The notes under the pieces were generated by a model. The model made no database searches and was not told where the DNA came from. It saw only the letters and a program-made list of their open reading frames with translations. Source: Microbacteriaceae bacterium (lineage in GTDB: Bacteria; Actinomycetota; Actinomycetes; Actinomycetales; Microbacteriaceae). Taken from it: DNA of 64,000 nucleotides. Below are positions 8,414 through 17,865 of the stretch, in pieces. Location of the stretch: assembly GCA_031177985.1 (NCBI GenBank), contig JAPSJW010000003.1, positions 451,251-515,250 on the forward strand. The letters are read 5' to 3'. The translations under genes were made by a program, and so were the position numbers. The number at the start of each line of letters is the position of its first letter. The stretch's first letter is position 1.

Positions 8414-9430
8414 CTAGAACAGCGTGGGCTGCCCCGTCTGATGCGTCTGCCTCTCCGCCGACCAGGTCCACCGCGGCGACCGGCCGGTCAGGCCATGCTT
8501 GGCCACAAGGGGTCGGAACTTCTCGGCGAGCCACTCCCGGTACTCCTTGGGCGCGTAGTTGCTGCGTGCGTAGAGCTCGCGGTAGCGCGGCACGAGGTGC
8601 GGGTGCTCCCGCTCGAGCCAGAGGAAGAACCACTCGCGCGCACCCGGGCGCAGATGCAGCGCCGTGTGCAGCACCCGCGTCGCGCCGGATGCGGCGATCC
8701 TCTCGAGCGCCCCGTCGAGATGATCACGAGTGTCGGTGAGATACGGCAGCACCGGCATGAGGAACACCGTCACGTCGAATCCGGCGTCGGTCGCGGCCTT
8801 GACCGTAGCGAGGCGCGCGGTCGTCGTCGGCGTGCCGGGCTCGATCGACTGCTGCAGCTCGTCGTCGTACACGGCGATCGACATCGCGAGATCGACCGGC
8901 ACGAGGTCGCGCGCCTCCTGCAGCAGCGGCAGGTCACGGCGCAGCAGCGTGCCCTTCGTCAGGATGCTGAGCGGTGTGCCGCTCTCCGCGAGCAGGCGGA
9001 TGATGTCGGGCATGAGGGCATAGCGCCCCTCGGCCCGCTGGTACGGGTCGGTGTTGGTGCCGAGCGCCACCACCGGGTGCTCCCACGACGATTTCGCCAG
9101 CTCCTTGCGCAGGACCTCGGCGACGTTGACCTTGACGATGATCTCGCTGTCGAAGTCCTTGCCCGAGTCGAGGTCGAGGTAGGTGTGGGTGTTGCGGGCG
9201 AAGCAGTAGGCGCAGGCATGACTGCATCCCCGGTACGGATTGATCGTCCACTCGAACGGCATCCCGCTCGCGCCCGGCACCCGGTTGAGGGCGCTCTTGG
9301 CGAGCACCTCGTGGAAGGTGATGCCGGCGAACTCGGGCGTGCGGACGCTGCGCACGAGGTTCGACAGCTTCGCGAGCCCGGGCAGGGCGGCGGGCTCCTC
9401 GACCGTCAGCTCCCGAGCACTCCACCGCAT
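8414..9430 (-). CDS. Rv2578c-family radical SAM protein
   Basis: This 338-residue radical SAM enzyme has its iron-sulfur cluster motif CSHACAYC (CxxxCxxC) at residues 69-76, inside the conserved run INPYRGCSHACAYCFARNTH. That run is typical of the Rv2578c/SplB-like family distantly related to spore photoproduct lyase. I place the start at the ATG at 9430 rather than the one at 9448, because the upstream choice would put a perfect LexA box inside the coding sequence. No Shine-Dalgarno is seen, so a leaderless transcript is possible. The reaction is unknown; LexA control suggests a DNA-damage role. The tyrosine phosphatase gene follows after one base. Confidence 0.88.
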   Translation of the reverse strand: MRWSARELTVEEPAALPGLAKLSNLVRSVRTPEFAGITFHEVLAKSALNRVPGASGMPFEWTINPYRGCSHACAYCFARNTHTYLDLDSGKDFDSEIIVKVNVAEVLRKELAKSSWEHPVVALGTNTDPYQRAEGRYALMPDIIRLLAESGTPLSILTKGTLLRRDLPLLQEARDLVPVDLAMSIAVYDDELQQSIEPGTPTTTARLATVKAATDAGFDVTVFLMPVLPYLTDTRDHLDGALERIAASGATRVLHTALHLRPGAREWFFLWLEREHPHLVPRYRELYARSNYAPKEYREWLAEKFRPLVAKHGLTGRSPRWTWSAERQTHQTGQPTLF

Positions 9431-9438
9431 CGCAACAT

Positions 9439-9454
9439 TCGAACACATGTTCGA
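9439..9454 (-). promoter_or_regulatory. LexA (SOS) box
   Basis: TCGAACACATGTTCGA is a perfect match to the actinobacterial LexA consensus TCGAAC-N4-GTTCGA. It ends 8 bp before the chosen start of the radical SAM gene, a position where bound LexA would block transcription. From memory, the mycobacterial homologue Rv2578c is also reported in the LexA regulon; this was not checked here. Confidence 0.88.
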
Positions 9455-9475
9455 TGCCGGGTCAAGCGAACAACC

Positions 9476-9522
9476 GGCGCCGGAGGGTCGTCCCGGCTCA
9501 GAGCGAGCGACCCTCCGGCGCC
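9476..9522 (-). terminator. strong hairpin after the ABC-F gene
   Basis: Perfect 15-bp arms GGCGCCGGAGGGTCG (9476-9490) and CGACCCTCCGGCGCC (9508-9522) enclose a 17-nt loop, 12 bp after the ABC-F stop codon. There is no U-run, as is common in GC-rich Actinobacteria. It separates the ABC-F gene from the LexA-controlled gene on the same strand. Confidence 0.8.
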
Positions 9523-9533
9523 ACTCGGTCGCG

Positions 9534-11186
9534 TCACACGCTGACGGGACGACCCGCGCCGAGCGCGAACCGTTCCCCGGTCCACCGCTCGCGCAGCCAG
9601 CGGTCGTGACTGGCGACGACGACCGCCCCCGGATATCCGCCCAGCGCCTCCTCGAGCTCGCTCGCGAGGGTCAGCGACAGGTGATTCGTCGGCTCGTCGA
9701 GCAGGAACACGTGCGGCGGCTTGGCGACGATGAGCGCCAGCGCCACCCGCCGCTGCTGCCCGATCGACAGGGAGCCGACGGGCCGGTCGAGGTCCGGGGA
9801 GGCGAGAAGTCCGAGCGACGCGAGCGGCACCGTCTCTGCCCTCCGCTCCCCCACGACCCGTTCGTACACGGAGCGAGCCGTCTGCGACGGGTCCGCGAAC
9901 CGCACGTCCTGCTCCAGGAGCGCCACCCGCACTCCCTTCCGCCTCCGCAGAGCTCCCGCATCCGGTCGGATCGCGCCGGCCAGCACCGAGAGCAGCGTCG
10001 ACTTCCCCGCCCCGTTCCCGCCGGTGACCAGGATGCGACTGGCCGCCCGCACCGCGAACGACGGCACCTCGAGCCGGTGGCCGACTCGCGCCTCCACCAG
10101 CGCGAGCAGCGGATCGTCGTCGTCCTCGAGGGGGTGCCAGCCGGTGGGGATCCCGGTGAAGCCGAGCACGGGCGGCGGCTCTCCGACGCGGGCGTCGAGG
10201 AGGTCGTCGAGGCGCCCCTCGGCATCCCGCACACGACGGGCGATCTGCCGCTGCACCTTCGCCCCCTTGAACTTGTGGATGAACTTGTCGTTGTCCCGTG
10301 GGCCACGACCGTGCGCGACGTTCCTTCCGCTCACCGCCACGACCTCGCTCAGTCTGGCCGCCTCGCGCTCCTCCGCCGCGAACTGCGCCTCCCAGCGCGC
10401 CCGCTCGTCGGCCTTCGCCTTCAAGTACTCGCTGTACACCGCCGAGTCGTGCCCGCCGAAGCGCGTGAAACCCGACCGGGACGGGTCGATGTCCAGCAGG
10501 GAGGTCGCCACCTCGTCGAGGAACGCGCGGTCGTGGCTCGCGAACAGCACAGGACCCGGCCAGCTCCTCAGGTGCTCGCGGAGGAACCCGACCGCGGCGT
10601 CGTCCAGGTGGTTGGTCGGCTCGTCGAGCAGCAGCGCGGTCGGCCGGGACAGCAGCAGTGCGGCGAGCGCGAAACGGGAGCGCTGGCCGCCGCTGACCGC
10701 GTCGAGCCGCCGGTCGAGCGGGATGCCGCCCACACCGAGGCCGTCGAGCAGCTCGTCGCGGCGGGAGTCGATGCTCCACACCTCGGCGCGCTCCGCCTCG
10801 ATGAGGGCCGCCTCGTACCGCTCCTCGGCCCCCGGCTCTGAGCCGAGCGCCGCCGCCGACGCCTCGAGCTCCCGCTCGATCTCCCGCACCTCCGCGAGCG
10901 AGTGCTCGAGCAGCTGCCGGAGCGACGATCGCCGCTCGAAGCGCACCTCCTGCCACAGCAGTCCGGTGCGTTCAGGCCGGGCGACGGTGCCGGAGTCGGG
11001 CTCCTCGATGCCCGCGGCTATGCGCAGCAGAGTCGACTTGCCTGCTCCGTTCTCGCCGATGAGGCCGAGCCGCTCCGAGCGATCGACGGTGAGGGTCAGG
11101 TCGGTGAGCACTCGACGGTCGCCGTAGGCACGGCTGACCCCGTCGAGTCGAAGGTGATCGATGGATGTACGGATGGTCGCAGTCAC
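9534..11186 (-). CDS. ABC-F family ATP-binding protein
   Basis: This 550-residue protein is made of two ABC ATPase domains with no membrane segments. The first Walker A is GENGAGKSTLL (about 39-49), with signature SGGQRSRFALA and Walker B LLLDEPTNHLDD. The second Walker A is GGNGAGKSTLL (about 393), with signature SIGQQRRVALA and Walker B FLLDEPTNHLS. The domains are joined by a charged linker (DNDKFIHKFKGAKVQRQIARRV), the ABC-F hallmark that reaches toward the ribosomal peptidyl-transferase centre. Such proteins act on the ribosome; some protect it from macrolides, lincosamides or pleuromutilins. The family cannot be split by eye, so resistance is possible but not shown. The start is GTG, behind a leader that can fold. 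Confidence 0.9.
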   Translation of the reverse strand: MTATIRTSIDHLRLDGVSRAYGDRRVLTDLTLTVDRSERLGLIGENGAGKSTLLRIAAGIEEPDSGTVARPERTGLLWQEVRFERRSSLRQLLEHSLAEVREIERELEASAAALGSEPGAEERYEAALIEAERAEVWSIDSRRDELLDGLGVGGIPLDRRLDAVSGGQRSRFALAALLLSRPTALLLDEPTNHLDDAAVGFLREHLRSWPGPVLFASHDRAFLDEVATSLLDIDPSRSGFTRFGGHDSAVYSEYLKAKADERARWEAQFAAEEREAARLSEVVAVSGRNVAHGRGPRDNDKFIHKFKGAKVQRQIARRVRDAEGRLDDLLDARVGEPPPVLGFTGIPTGWHPLEDDDDPLLALVEARVGHRLEVPSFAVRAASRILVTGGNGAGKSTLLSVLAGAIRPDAGALRRRKGVRVALLEQDVRFADPSQTARSVYERVVGERRAETVPLASLGLLASPDLDRPVGSLSIGQQRRVALALIVAKPPHVFLLDEPTNHLSLTLASELEEALGGYPGAVVVASHDRWLRERWTGERFALGAGRPVSV

Positions 11187-11187
11187 A

Positions 11188-11215
11188 GGAACCGCCTCTC
11201 TCGAGATGGGGTTCC
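11188..11215 (-). promoter_or_regulatory. possible start-site hairpin of the ABC-F mRNA
   Basis: Arms GGAACC and GGTTCC (11210-11215 and 11188-11193, read on the minus strand) would fold just before the GTG start and put the purine-rich GAGAGAGG (11195-11202) in the loop. A switch controlling the ribosome-binding site is possible, as some ABC-F genes have attenuated leaders. No convincing leader peptide was found in the 196-bp gap behind mqo. Confidence 0.3.
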
Positions 11216-11382
11216 CGCGCGGGCACTGCAGGGAGGCGACAGCTCTCGGACGGCGCGCGCGTAGACACAGAGGCGATCAGCCGGACTGGAGAGTCGTCAC
11301 CGTCGACCTGCGCCTCAGACGCGGGACGGATGACGAGTCAGCTCTCCACGAGCGTCGACCGTACTCCCGTCCCGAGAGAACG

Positions 11383-12855
11383 TCAACCCGCGAGTTTGAG
11401 CGTCTCCGCCGTCTGCGCGAGCACGCGCTGGGCCGTGGCCGGATCATCGGACAGCGTCGTACCGAAGCTCGGCACCATCCTCTTCAGGGCCGGCGTCCAC
11501 TGCTTCATCCGGTCGGGGAAGCAGGTCTCGAGCAGGCCCAGCATGATCGGCACAGCGGTCGAGGCCCCAGGCGAGGCGCCCAGCAGGCCCGCGATGGAGC
11601 CGTCCTTCGCCGCGACGACCTCGGTGCCGAACTGCAGCACGCCGAGCTTCTTCTTGTCCTTCTTGATCACCTGCACCCGCTGACCCGCGGTGATCTTGTA
11701 CCAGTCCTTCGGGTCGGCGTCGGGGAAGAAGTCGCGCAGCGCCTCGAACTTCGTCGCGGGCCGCGCGAGCAGCTGCCCGACCAGGTAGCCGACCAGGCTG
11801 AGGTTGCTCACGCCCGCCGCGATCATCGGCACCAGGTTGTGCCAGCGGATGCTCGCGAACAGGTCGAACCACGACCCGGACTTCAGGAACTTGGGGCTGA
11901 AGCCGGCGTACGGGCCGAACATCAGGCTGGCGGTGCCGTCGACGACCCGCGTGTCGAGGTGGGGCACCGACATCGGAGGCGATCCGACGGCGGCCTTGCC
12001 GTAGACCTTCGCGGAGTGCCGCGCGACCACGGCCGGGTCGTCGGTGCGCAGGAACTCACCGGACACGGGGAAGCCGCCATAGCCGCGGATCTCCCGGATG
12101 CCCGACTTCTGCAGCAGGTTCAGCGCGGAGCCGCCGGCGCCGACGAAGACGAACCGGGCGGTCACGTCCCCGGGGGTGAGCCCCAGCTCGTTCCGCAGCG
12201 ACACCCGCCAGGTGCCGTCGCGCAGCTTCTTCAGGTTGGTCACGCGCTTCTCGTAGTGCAGCGTCGCGCCGTTCTGCTCGAGATAGCCGAGCAGCTCGCG
12301 GGTGAGGGCGCCGAAGTCGACATCCGTTCCGCTCGCGATGCGGGTTGCCGCGATCGGCTGCGACTTCTTGCGCCCCGGGATCAGCACGGGCGCCCAGCTG
12401 CGGATGACGTCGGCGTCCTCGCTGTACTCCATCCCAGCGAAGAGCGGATGGTCCTTCAGCGCCTCGTAGCGCGCCTTCAGATAGGCGACGTTGCGCTCAC
12501 CCCACACGAAGCTCATGTGCGGCACCGGATTGATGAATGACGCCGGATCGGGCAGCAGCCGCTCGCTGACCAGATGCGCCCAGAACTGGCGCGAGACCTG
12601 GAACTGCTCGTTCACCTTGACGGCGCTCGAGATCTCGATCGAGCCGTCGGACTTCTCCGGCGTGTAGTTCAGCTCGCACAGGGCCGCATGGCCGGTGCCT
12701 GCGTTGTTCCAGGCGTTCGAGCTCTCGAGGGCAGCTGCGTCGAGCCGTTCGTAGACGTGGATGTCCCAGTCGGGCTCGAGCTGCTTGAGCAGGGTGCCGA
12801 GGGTGGCGCTCATGATCCCGCCGCCGATGAGCACGACGTCGACCGGTTTGTTCAC
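11383..12855 (-). CDS. mqo: malate:quinone oxidoreductase
   Basis: This 490-residue FAD enzyme oxidises L-malate to oxaloacetate and passes electrons to menaquinone at the inner face of the membrane, as part of the TCA cycle. It begins with the dinucleotide-binding motif VVLIGGGIMSATLGTLLKQLEP and carries family runs such as NAWNNAGTGHAALCELNYTPE, SGTDVDFGALTRELL, FVGAGGSALNLLQKSGI and GLLGASPGASTAVPIML. Length matches the family (about 490-500). It is the standard actinobacterial malate oxidiser, often coexisting with an NAD malate dehydrogenase. It probably has its own promoter in the short gap after the SGNH hydrolase gene. No terminator is obvious before the ABC-F gene 196 bp further on. 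Confidence 0.95.
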   Translation of the reverse strand: MNKPVDVVLIGGGIMSATLGTLLKQLEPDWDIHVYERLDAAALESSNAWNNAGTGHAALCELNYTPEKSDGSIEISSAVKVNEQFQVSRQFWAHLVSERLLPDPASFINPVPHMSFVWGERNVAYLKARYEALKDHPLFAGMEYSEDADVIRSWAPVLIPGRKKSQPIAATRIASGTDVDFGALTRELLGYLEQNGATLHYEKRVTNLKKLRDGTWRVSLRNELGLTPGDVTARFVFVGAGGSALNLLQKSGIREIRGYGGFPVSGEFLRTDDPAVVARHSAKVYGKAAVGSPPMSVPHLDTRVVDGTASLMFGPYAGFSPKFLKSGSWFDLFASIRWHNLVPMIAAGVSNLSLVGYLVGQLLARPATKFEALRDFFPDADPKDWYKITAGQRVQVIKKDKKKLGVLQFGTEVVAAKDGSIAGLLGASPGASTAVPIMLGLLETCFPDRMKQWTPALKRMVPSFGTTLSDDPATAQRVLAQTAETLKLAG

Positions 12856-12895
12856 CGCAACAGTCTACTGAGCGCGGTGCCCCCGATCCGGCCGC

Positions 12896-13576
12896 TCACC
12901 ACCCGATCGCGCGGAGCTCCTCGTCCATCCGTCGCGCCATCTCGGCGTAGCCGTCGTCGTTCGGGTGCAGGCCGTCCTCGGCCATCCACTCCGGGTGCCC
13001 TTCGAGCCAGCGCGAGGCGCCCTCGATGTAGTCGGCTTGGATGCGCTCCGCCGCCTCACGCACCCAGCCGATGATGATGTCGACCGATTCGGGACGCTCG
13101 TCCGTGTACCAGAACGGCTCGACGACGATGAACTCGGCGTCGGGAAGCTCCGTGGAGAGCGTGTCGAAATCGGCGTTGATGGCATCCCGGATATCGGTGC
13201 CCCGCGTCGGGTAGCTGAAGTTGTCGTTCAGACCCATCGTGATGAAGACGATGTCCGGGTCGGCATCGATGATCTTCGTCGGAAGGTCGCCGGGCCCGGT
13301 CACGCTGCGGTTGTTCACGAACCCGAGCCCGTTGACGCTCGGGTTGTACTCGTTCCAGCGCCGCTCCTCGCTGATGATCGTCGACCAGCGCTTCGACTCG
13401 TCGCTCGCGCCGGTGCCCAGCGTGTACGAGTCGCCGTAGAACGCCACGAGCGGCTGCTGCGACGCGGCCGCTCCCGGCCTGCTCAGCCATGCGGCAGCCA
13501 TCAATGTCCCCCCGAAGGCGAGGGCGGTCACCGTCAGGAAACCCACCCACGCCGCTTTAGTCCCCATGAAGACCAT
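12896..13576 (-). CDS. SGNH/GDSL-family hydrolase, membrane-anchored or secreted
   Basis: This 226-residue protein has an N-terminal hydrophobic segment (AAWVGFLTVTALAFGGTLMAAAWL, about residues 8-31) followed by SGNH hydrolase blocks: block I FYGDSYTLGTG with the catalytic Ser, block III GLNDNFS with the oxyanion Asn, and block V DGLHPNDDGYAEMA with catalytic Asp and His. The Gly of block II is probably in NRSVTGPG. It acts outside the cytoplasm on an unknown ester, for example an acetylated glycan. I chose the ATG at 13576; another in-frame ATG at 13567 is equally plausible. An upstream in-frame extension is rejected because it overlaps the neighbouring gene and is Ser/Arg-rich. It follows the small membrane protein gene by 22 bp. 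Confidence 0.85.
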   Translation of the reverse strand: MVFMGTKAAWVGFLTVTALAFGGTLMAAAWLSRPGAAASQQPLVAFYGDSYTLGTGASDESKRWSTIISEERRWNEYNPSVNGLGFVNNRSVTGPGDLPTKIIDADPDIVFITMGLNDNFSYPTRGTDIRDAINADFDTLSTELPDAEFIVVEPFWYTDERPESVDIIIGWVREAAERIQADYIEGASRWLEGHPEWMAEDGLHPNDDGYAEMARRMDEELRAIGW

Positions 13577-13598
13577 TGGACTACGTGGAGAGCGGTCC

Positions 13599-14030
13599 TC
13601 ACATACGACCGAGCCCGGATGAGATGAAACCGATACCTGCCGCGCCCAGCCCGAGCGTGAGCGACGCGGCTCCCACCCAGAGAAGTGCGATGGCCCGGCC
13701 CGGCTTCTGCGGGTCCCGGCCGAGCACCGAGAGGAAGAAGCCTGCGGGCATGAGCAGCGCCGCCGCGGGGACTCCGAACCTCGCCACCGCATCGAACGCC
13801 TGCGGCAGCGCGGCGGCGTCGAGGAGGACGAGGAGCACGAGGGAGAGCACGAGCAGGACGGCGGCATGCGCGTGACCGGCGCGGAAGAACTTCTGCTGCA
13901 GCGCGTTGGCCGGCACTCCCCCGGTCGCCACCTTCACGAGGAAGACCCCGCCCGACTCGACTGTGATCAGCGCAAGCACCAGCACGCCCGCCAGCACCAT
14001 CGTCCATGGTTGGATAGTCACGGTGTCCAA
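13599..14030 (-). CDS. small four-helix integral membrane protein
   Basis: This 143-residue protein is made almost entirely of four hydrophobic helices (about residues 10-30, 50-70, 84-106 and 114-136). The short loops include a charged one between helices 1 and 2, LQQKFFRAGHAHAA, which holds two His residues. I do not recognise a named family, though it resembles actinobacterial hypothetical membrane proteins. The start is TTG at 14030 or GTG at 14021. It is divergent from the MerR regulator at 14066, with only 35 bp between, and the regulator's probable operator lies in that gap. The MerR protein therefore probably controls this gene, and perhaps the SGNH hydrolase behind it. Confidence 0.7.
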   Translation of the reverse strand: MDTVTIQPWTMVLAGVLVLALITVESGGVFLVKVATGGVPANALQQKFFRAGHAHAAVLLVLSLVLLVLLDAAALPQAFDAVARFGVPAAALLMPAGFFLSVLGRDPQKPGRAIALLWVGAASLTLGLGAAGIGFISSGLGRM

Positions 14031-14035
14031 TTTAG

Positions 14036-14050
14036 GATAGTGACGCTATC
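14036..14050. promoter_or_regulatory. candidate MerR operator
   Basis: GATAG-N5-CTATC is a perfect dyad in the 35-bp gap between the membrane protein gene and the MerR gene. A looser dyad TTGGA-N11-TCCAA lies beside it at 14010-14030. MerR-type regulators bind dyads at the core of divergent promoters, which fits this place. Confidence 0.5.
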
Positions 14051-14065
14051 TAGTCAAGGAGGGCC

Positions 14066-15863
<1,798 letters not shown>

Positions 15864-16436
15864 TCAGGAACGACCGAGCCCGTCGAGAAGCACGTCCACC
15901 ATCCGCCCTCCGGTCTCCGGCTCGCGATCGTCGGCGAGCCTGCTGAGAGCCGGGATCAGCTCCTCGGCGCGCACGTCGCCCCGCAGACTGCCGTCGCGGG
16001 CGCCCGCGTCGAGGATGCGCTGCACTCGCGGCGCGAGGACGCCGATGAACTGCGACGGCAGCGGCTGATATGCCGGGTCGCCGGAGTGCAGCGCGGCCGC
16101 GAAGCCGCGCTTGGTCGCCACGAAGCGGGCGAGGGAGCGGGCCCAGAGTCGCAGCGCCTCGGCCGGGGGGTGCTCGTCAGCGAGCCGATCGGCCTCATCC
16201 GCCGTCGCCTGGAGCTCGCGTCGGAACACGGCGACGATCAGATCAGAGCGCTGGGGGTAGCTGCGGTAGACGGTGCCCACCCCGACGCCTGCCCGTGCCG
16301 CGATGTCGCGGATCGGCGCCTCGACGCCGAGCTCCGCGAACGCGGCTTTGGCCGCCTCCAGCACGGCTTCCGTGTTGCGCAGCGCGTCCGCTCGGTTCCT
16401 GCGCGGCGCAGGGTCGGGCGTCGATGGCGTGCTCAC
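15864..16436 (-). CDS. TetR-family transcriptional repressor
   Basis: This 190-residue protein has a TetR DNA-binding domain at residues 17-65: NTEAVLEAAKAAFAELGVEAPIRDIAARAGVGVGTVYRSYPQRSDLIVAVF. The C-terminal ligand domain is helical and variable, so the inducer cannot be named. It is divergent from an aldo-keto reductase, and two copies of a CGGAxC-type palindrome sit in the shared 107-bp region. That is the classic layout of a TetR repressor controlling itself and the neighbouring enzyme. Together the two genes form a self-contained cassette between asd and lysC. The inducer may be an aldehyde or ketone handled by the reductase, by analogy with similar pairs. Confidence 0.88.
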   Translation of the reverse strand: MSTPSTPDPAPRRNRADALRNTEAVLEAAKAAFAELGVEAPIRDIAARAGVGVGTVYRSYPQRSDLIVAVFRRELQATADEADRLADEHPPAEALRLWARSLARFVATKRGFAAALHSGDPAYQPLPSQFIGVLAPRVQRILDAGARDGSLRGDVRAEELIPALSRLADDREPETGGRMVDVLLDGLGRS

Positions 16437-16457
16437 GGATACCTCTCAGGTGACAAC

Positions 16458-16495
16458 CGGAACAACGTTCCGTATAGTTGCGGACACATGTTCCG
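16458..16495. promoter_or_regulatory. two tandem TetR operator candidates
   Basis: Site 1 at 16458-16472 is CGGAACAACGTTCCG, arms CGGAAC and GTTCCG around a 3-bp centre. Site 2 at 16481-16495 is CGGACACATGTTCCG, the same palindrome with one imperfect arm. Centres are 23 bp apart. Both lie between the TetR start and the aldo-keto reductase start and could be bound by two repressor dimers. Confidence 0.65.
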
Positions 16496-16543
16496 TTTCT
16501 TCGAGACTACCGCCTCGGGGACCCCAGACCACAGGAGAATCAC

Positions 16544-17563
16544 ATGCACTATCGTCCGCTTGGCCGTACCGGCATCCAGATCTCGCCTCTCGCGCTCGGC
16601 GCGATGATGTTCAGCTCATTCGGCAATCGCGATCAGGCCGAGGTCGACGGGATGGTCGGGCGGGCGCTCGATGCCGGCATCAACATCATCGACACCGCCG
16701 ACGCGTACGCCGAGTCGGAGGAGATGGTCGGGCACGCCCTGAAGGGCCGCAGGGACGACGTGGTGCTGGCCACCAAGTTCGGACGCCCGATGGGCGACGA
16801 CGCGAACCACCGGGGCGGCTCGCGTCGGTGGATCATGACCTCCGTCGAGAACTCGCTGCGTCGGCTGCAGACCGACCACATCGACCTGTACCAGCTGCAC
16901 CGGCCCGATCCGCAGACCGACATCGAGGAGACGCTCTCGGCGCTGACCGATCTTGTGCGCAGCGGCAAGGTGCGCGCCATCGGCACCTCCGACATGCCGG
17001 CATCGGACATCGTCGAAGCCCAGTGGGTGGCCGAGCGCCGCGGGCTCGAACGATTCCGCACCGAGCAGCTGCACTACTCGCTGCTCGACCGCACTGTCGA
17101 GCGCGAGGTGCTGCCGGTGGCCGAGCGCTACGGCATGGGAACGACGATCTGGAGCCCGCTCGCGAGCGGGATGCTCACCGGGCGCGTGCGCCGCGGCCAG
17201 GAGTCCGACCTGCGCCGCACCCGCATGTTCGCGGCCCTGCGGGACGAGCGGCGCATCGACGCGGTCGAGGAGTACGTGCAGCTCGCCGCGGAGGTTGGAA
17301 TCCCCCTCACGCACATGGCACTCGCGTTCGTGATCGCGCATCCGGGCGTGACGGCCGCTCTCATCGGCCCGAGGACACCCGCCCAGCTCGACGACCTGCT
17401 CGCAGCGGCCGAACTGACCCTCTCGGACGAGGTGCTCGACCGGATCGACGCGATCGTCGCACCGGGAACGGGCGTCGGGCGGATGGATCAGGAGTACACG
17501 ACACCGCCGCTGCTCTCCGCACCGCTGCGCCGCCGCCCCGTCGCCGAGCGGTCGGCCGCGTGA
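16544..17563 (+). CDS. aldo/keto reductase
   Basis: This 339-residue AKR of the (beta/alpha)8 fold shows the catalytic tetrad: Asp and Tyr in NIIDTADAYAESEEM, Lys in VVLATKFGRPM, and His in DLYQLHRPDP. NADPH-binding features are SPLASGMLTG and the C-terminal ALIGPRTPAQLDDLLAAAEL. It would reduce an aldehyde or ketone, or oxidise an alcohol, in the cytoplasm; the natural substrate is unknown. The start is the ATG at 16544, with AGGAGA 6 nt upstream. An in-frame upstream ATG at 16478 lies between the two operator copies and is unlikely. It is divergent from the TetR gene, which probably represses it. Confidence 0.9.
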   Translation: MHYRPLGRTGIQISPLALGAMMFSSFGNRDQAEVDGMVGRALDAGINIIDTADAYAESEEMVGHALKGRRDDVVLATKFGRPMGDDANHRGGSRRWIMTSVENSLRRLQTDHIDLYQLHRPDPQTDIEETLSALTDLVRSGKVRAIGTSDMPASDIVEAQWVAERRGLERFRTEQLHYSLLDRTVEREVLPVAERYGMGTTIWSPLASGMLTGRVRRGQESDLRRTRMFAALRDERRIDAVEEYVQLAAEVGIPLTHMALAFVIAHPGVTAALIGPRTPAQLDDLLAAAELTLSDEVLDRIDAIVAPGTGVGRMDQEYTTPPLLSAPLRRRPVAERSAA

Positions 17564-17662
17564 TCCGCTTCTGCAGGAGGACCGCCGACGGCACGTCGTC
17601 AGCCGCCTCCCTGGGTGACTCCAGTCACGGCGTTCCCTGCAGAACGAACGGGATGCGGGCCG

Positions 17663-17738
17663 AACGGAGGTAGTCGACCGCCGGCACGCCGGTGACGGAC
17701 GCCGTTATCGGCGTGTCGACGGGGGTGGTACCTCCGTT
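17663..17738. repeat. dispersed inverted repeat, family A, copy 1
   Basis: Outer arms AACGGAGGTA (17663-17672) and TACCTCCGTT (17729-17738) match perfectly. They continue inward as GTCGAC (17673-17678) pairing with GTCGAC (17715-17720) across an 8-nt one-sided bulge. A related element with the same outer arms is at 38992-39076. Confidence 0.7.
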
Positions 17739-17789
17739 GTGTCCGGCCAAGGTGGCGCGAAGGCCGGAAGTGGCCTCTGCGGTAACGGC

Positions 17790-17865
17790 CCACCGGCGCC
17801 GAGACGGCCTCGGGAACCGGGCGCGCCCCACCGGCGCCGAGACGGCGCCGGGAACCGGGCGCGCG
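17790..17865. repeat. two 38-bp direct repeats
   Basis: Two adjacent 38-bp units (17790-17827 and 17828-17865) differ at about three positions. Each contains GGCGCCGAGACGGC and CGGGAACCGGGCGCG. The second part is the reverse complement of the last codons of lysC, so the repeats look like duplications of one arm of the lysC-end hairpin. Confidence 0.75.

Noticed and set aside
10972..11268. Leader peptide upstream of the ABC-F gene
   Set aside because: The frame from GTG 11268 overlaps the ABC-F coding region by over 200 bp and is not a short stalling peptide.
13577..13867. N-terminal extension of the SGNH hydrolase
   Set aside because: It overlaps the membrane protein gene, is Ser/Arg/Pro-rich and lies before a clear signal-anchor start.
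16481..16495. Second LexA box
   Set aside because: CGGACACATGTTCCG resembles the real LexA box at 9439-9454 in its centre but lacks the CGAAC/GTTCG arms. It matches the neighbouring TetR palindrome better.
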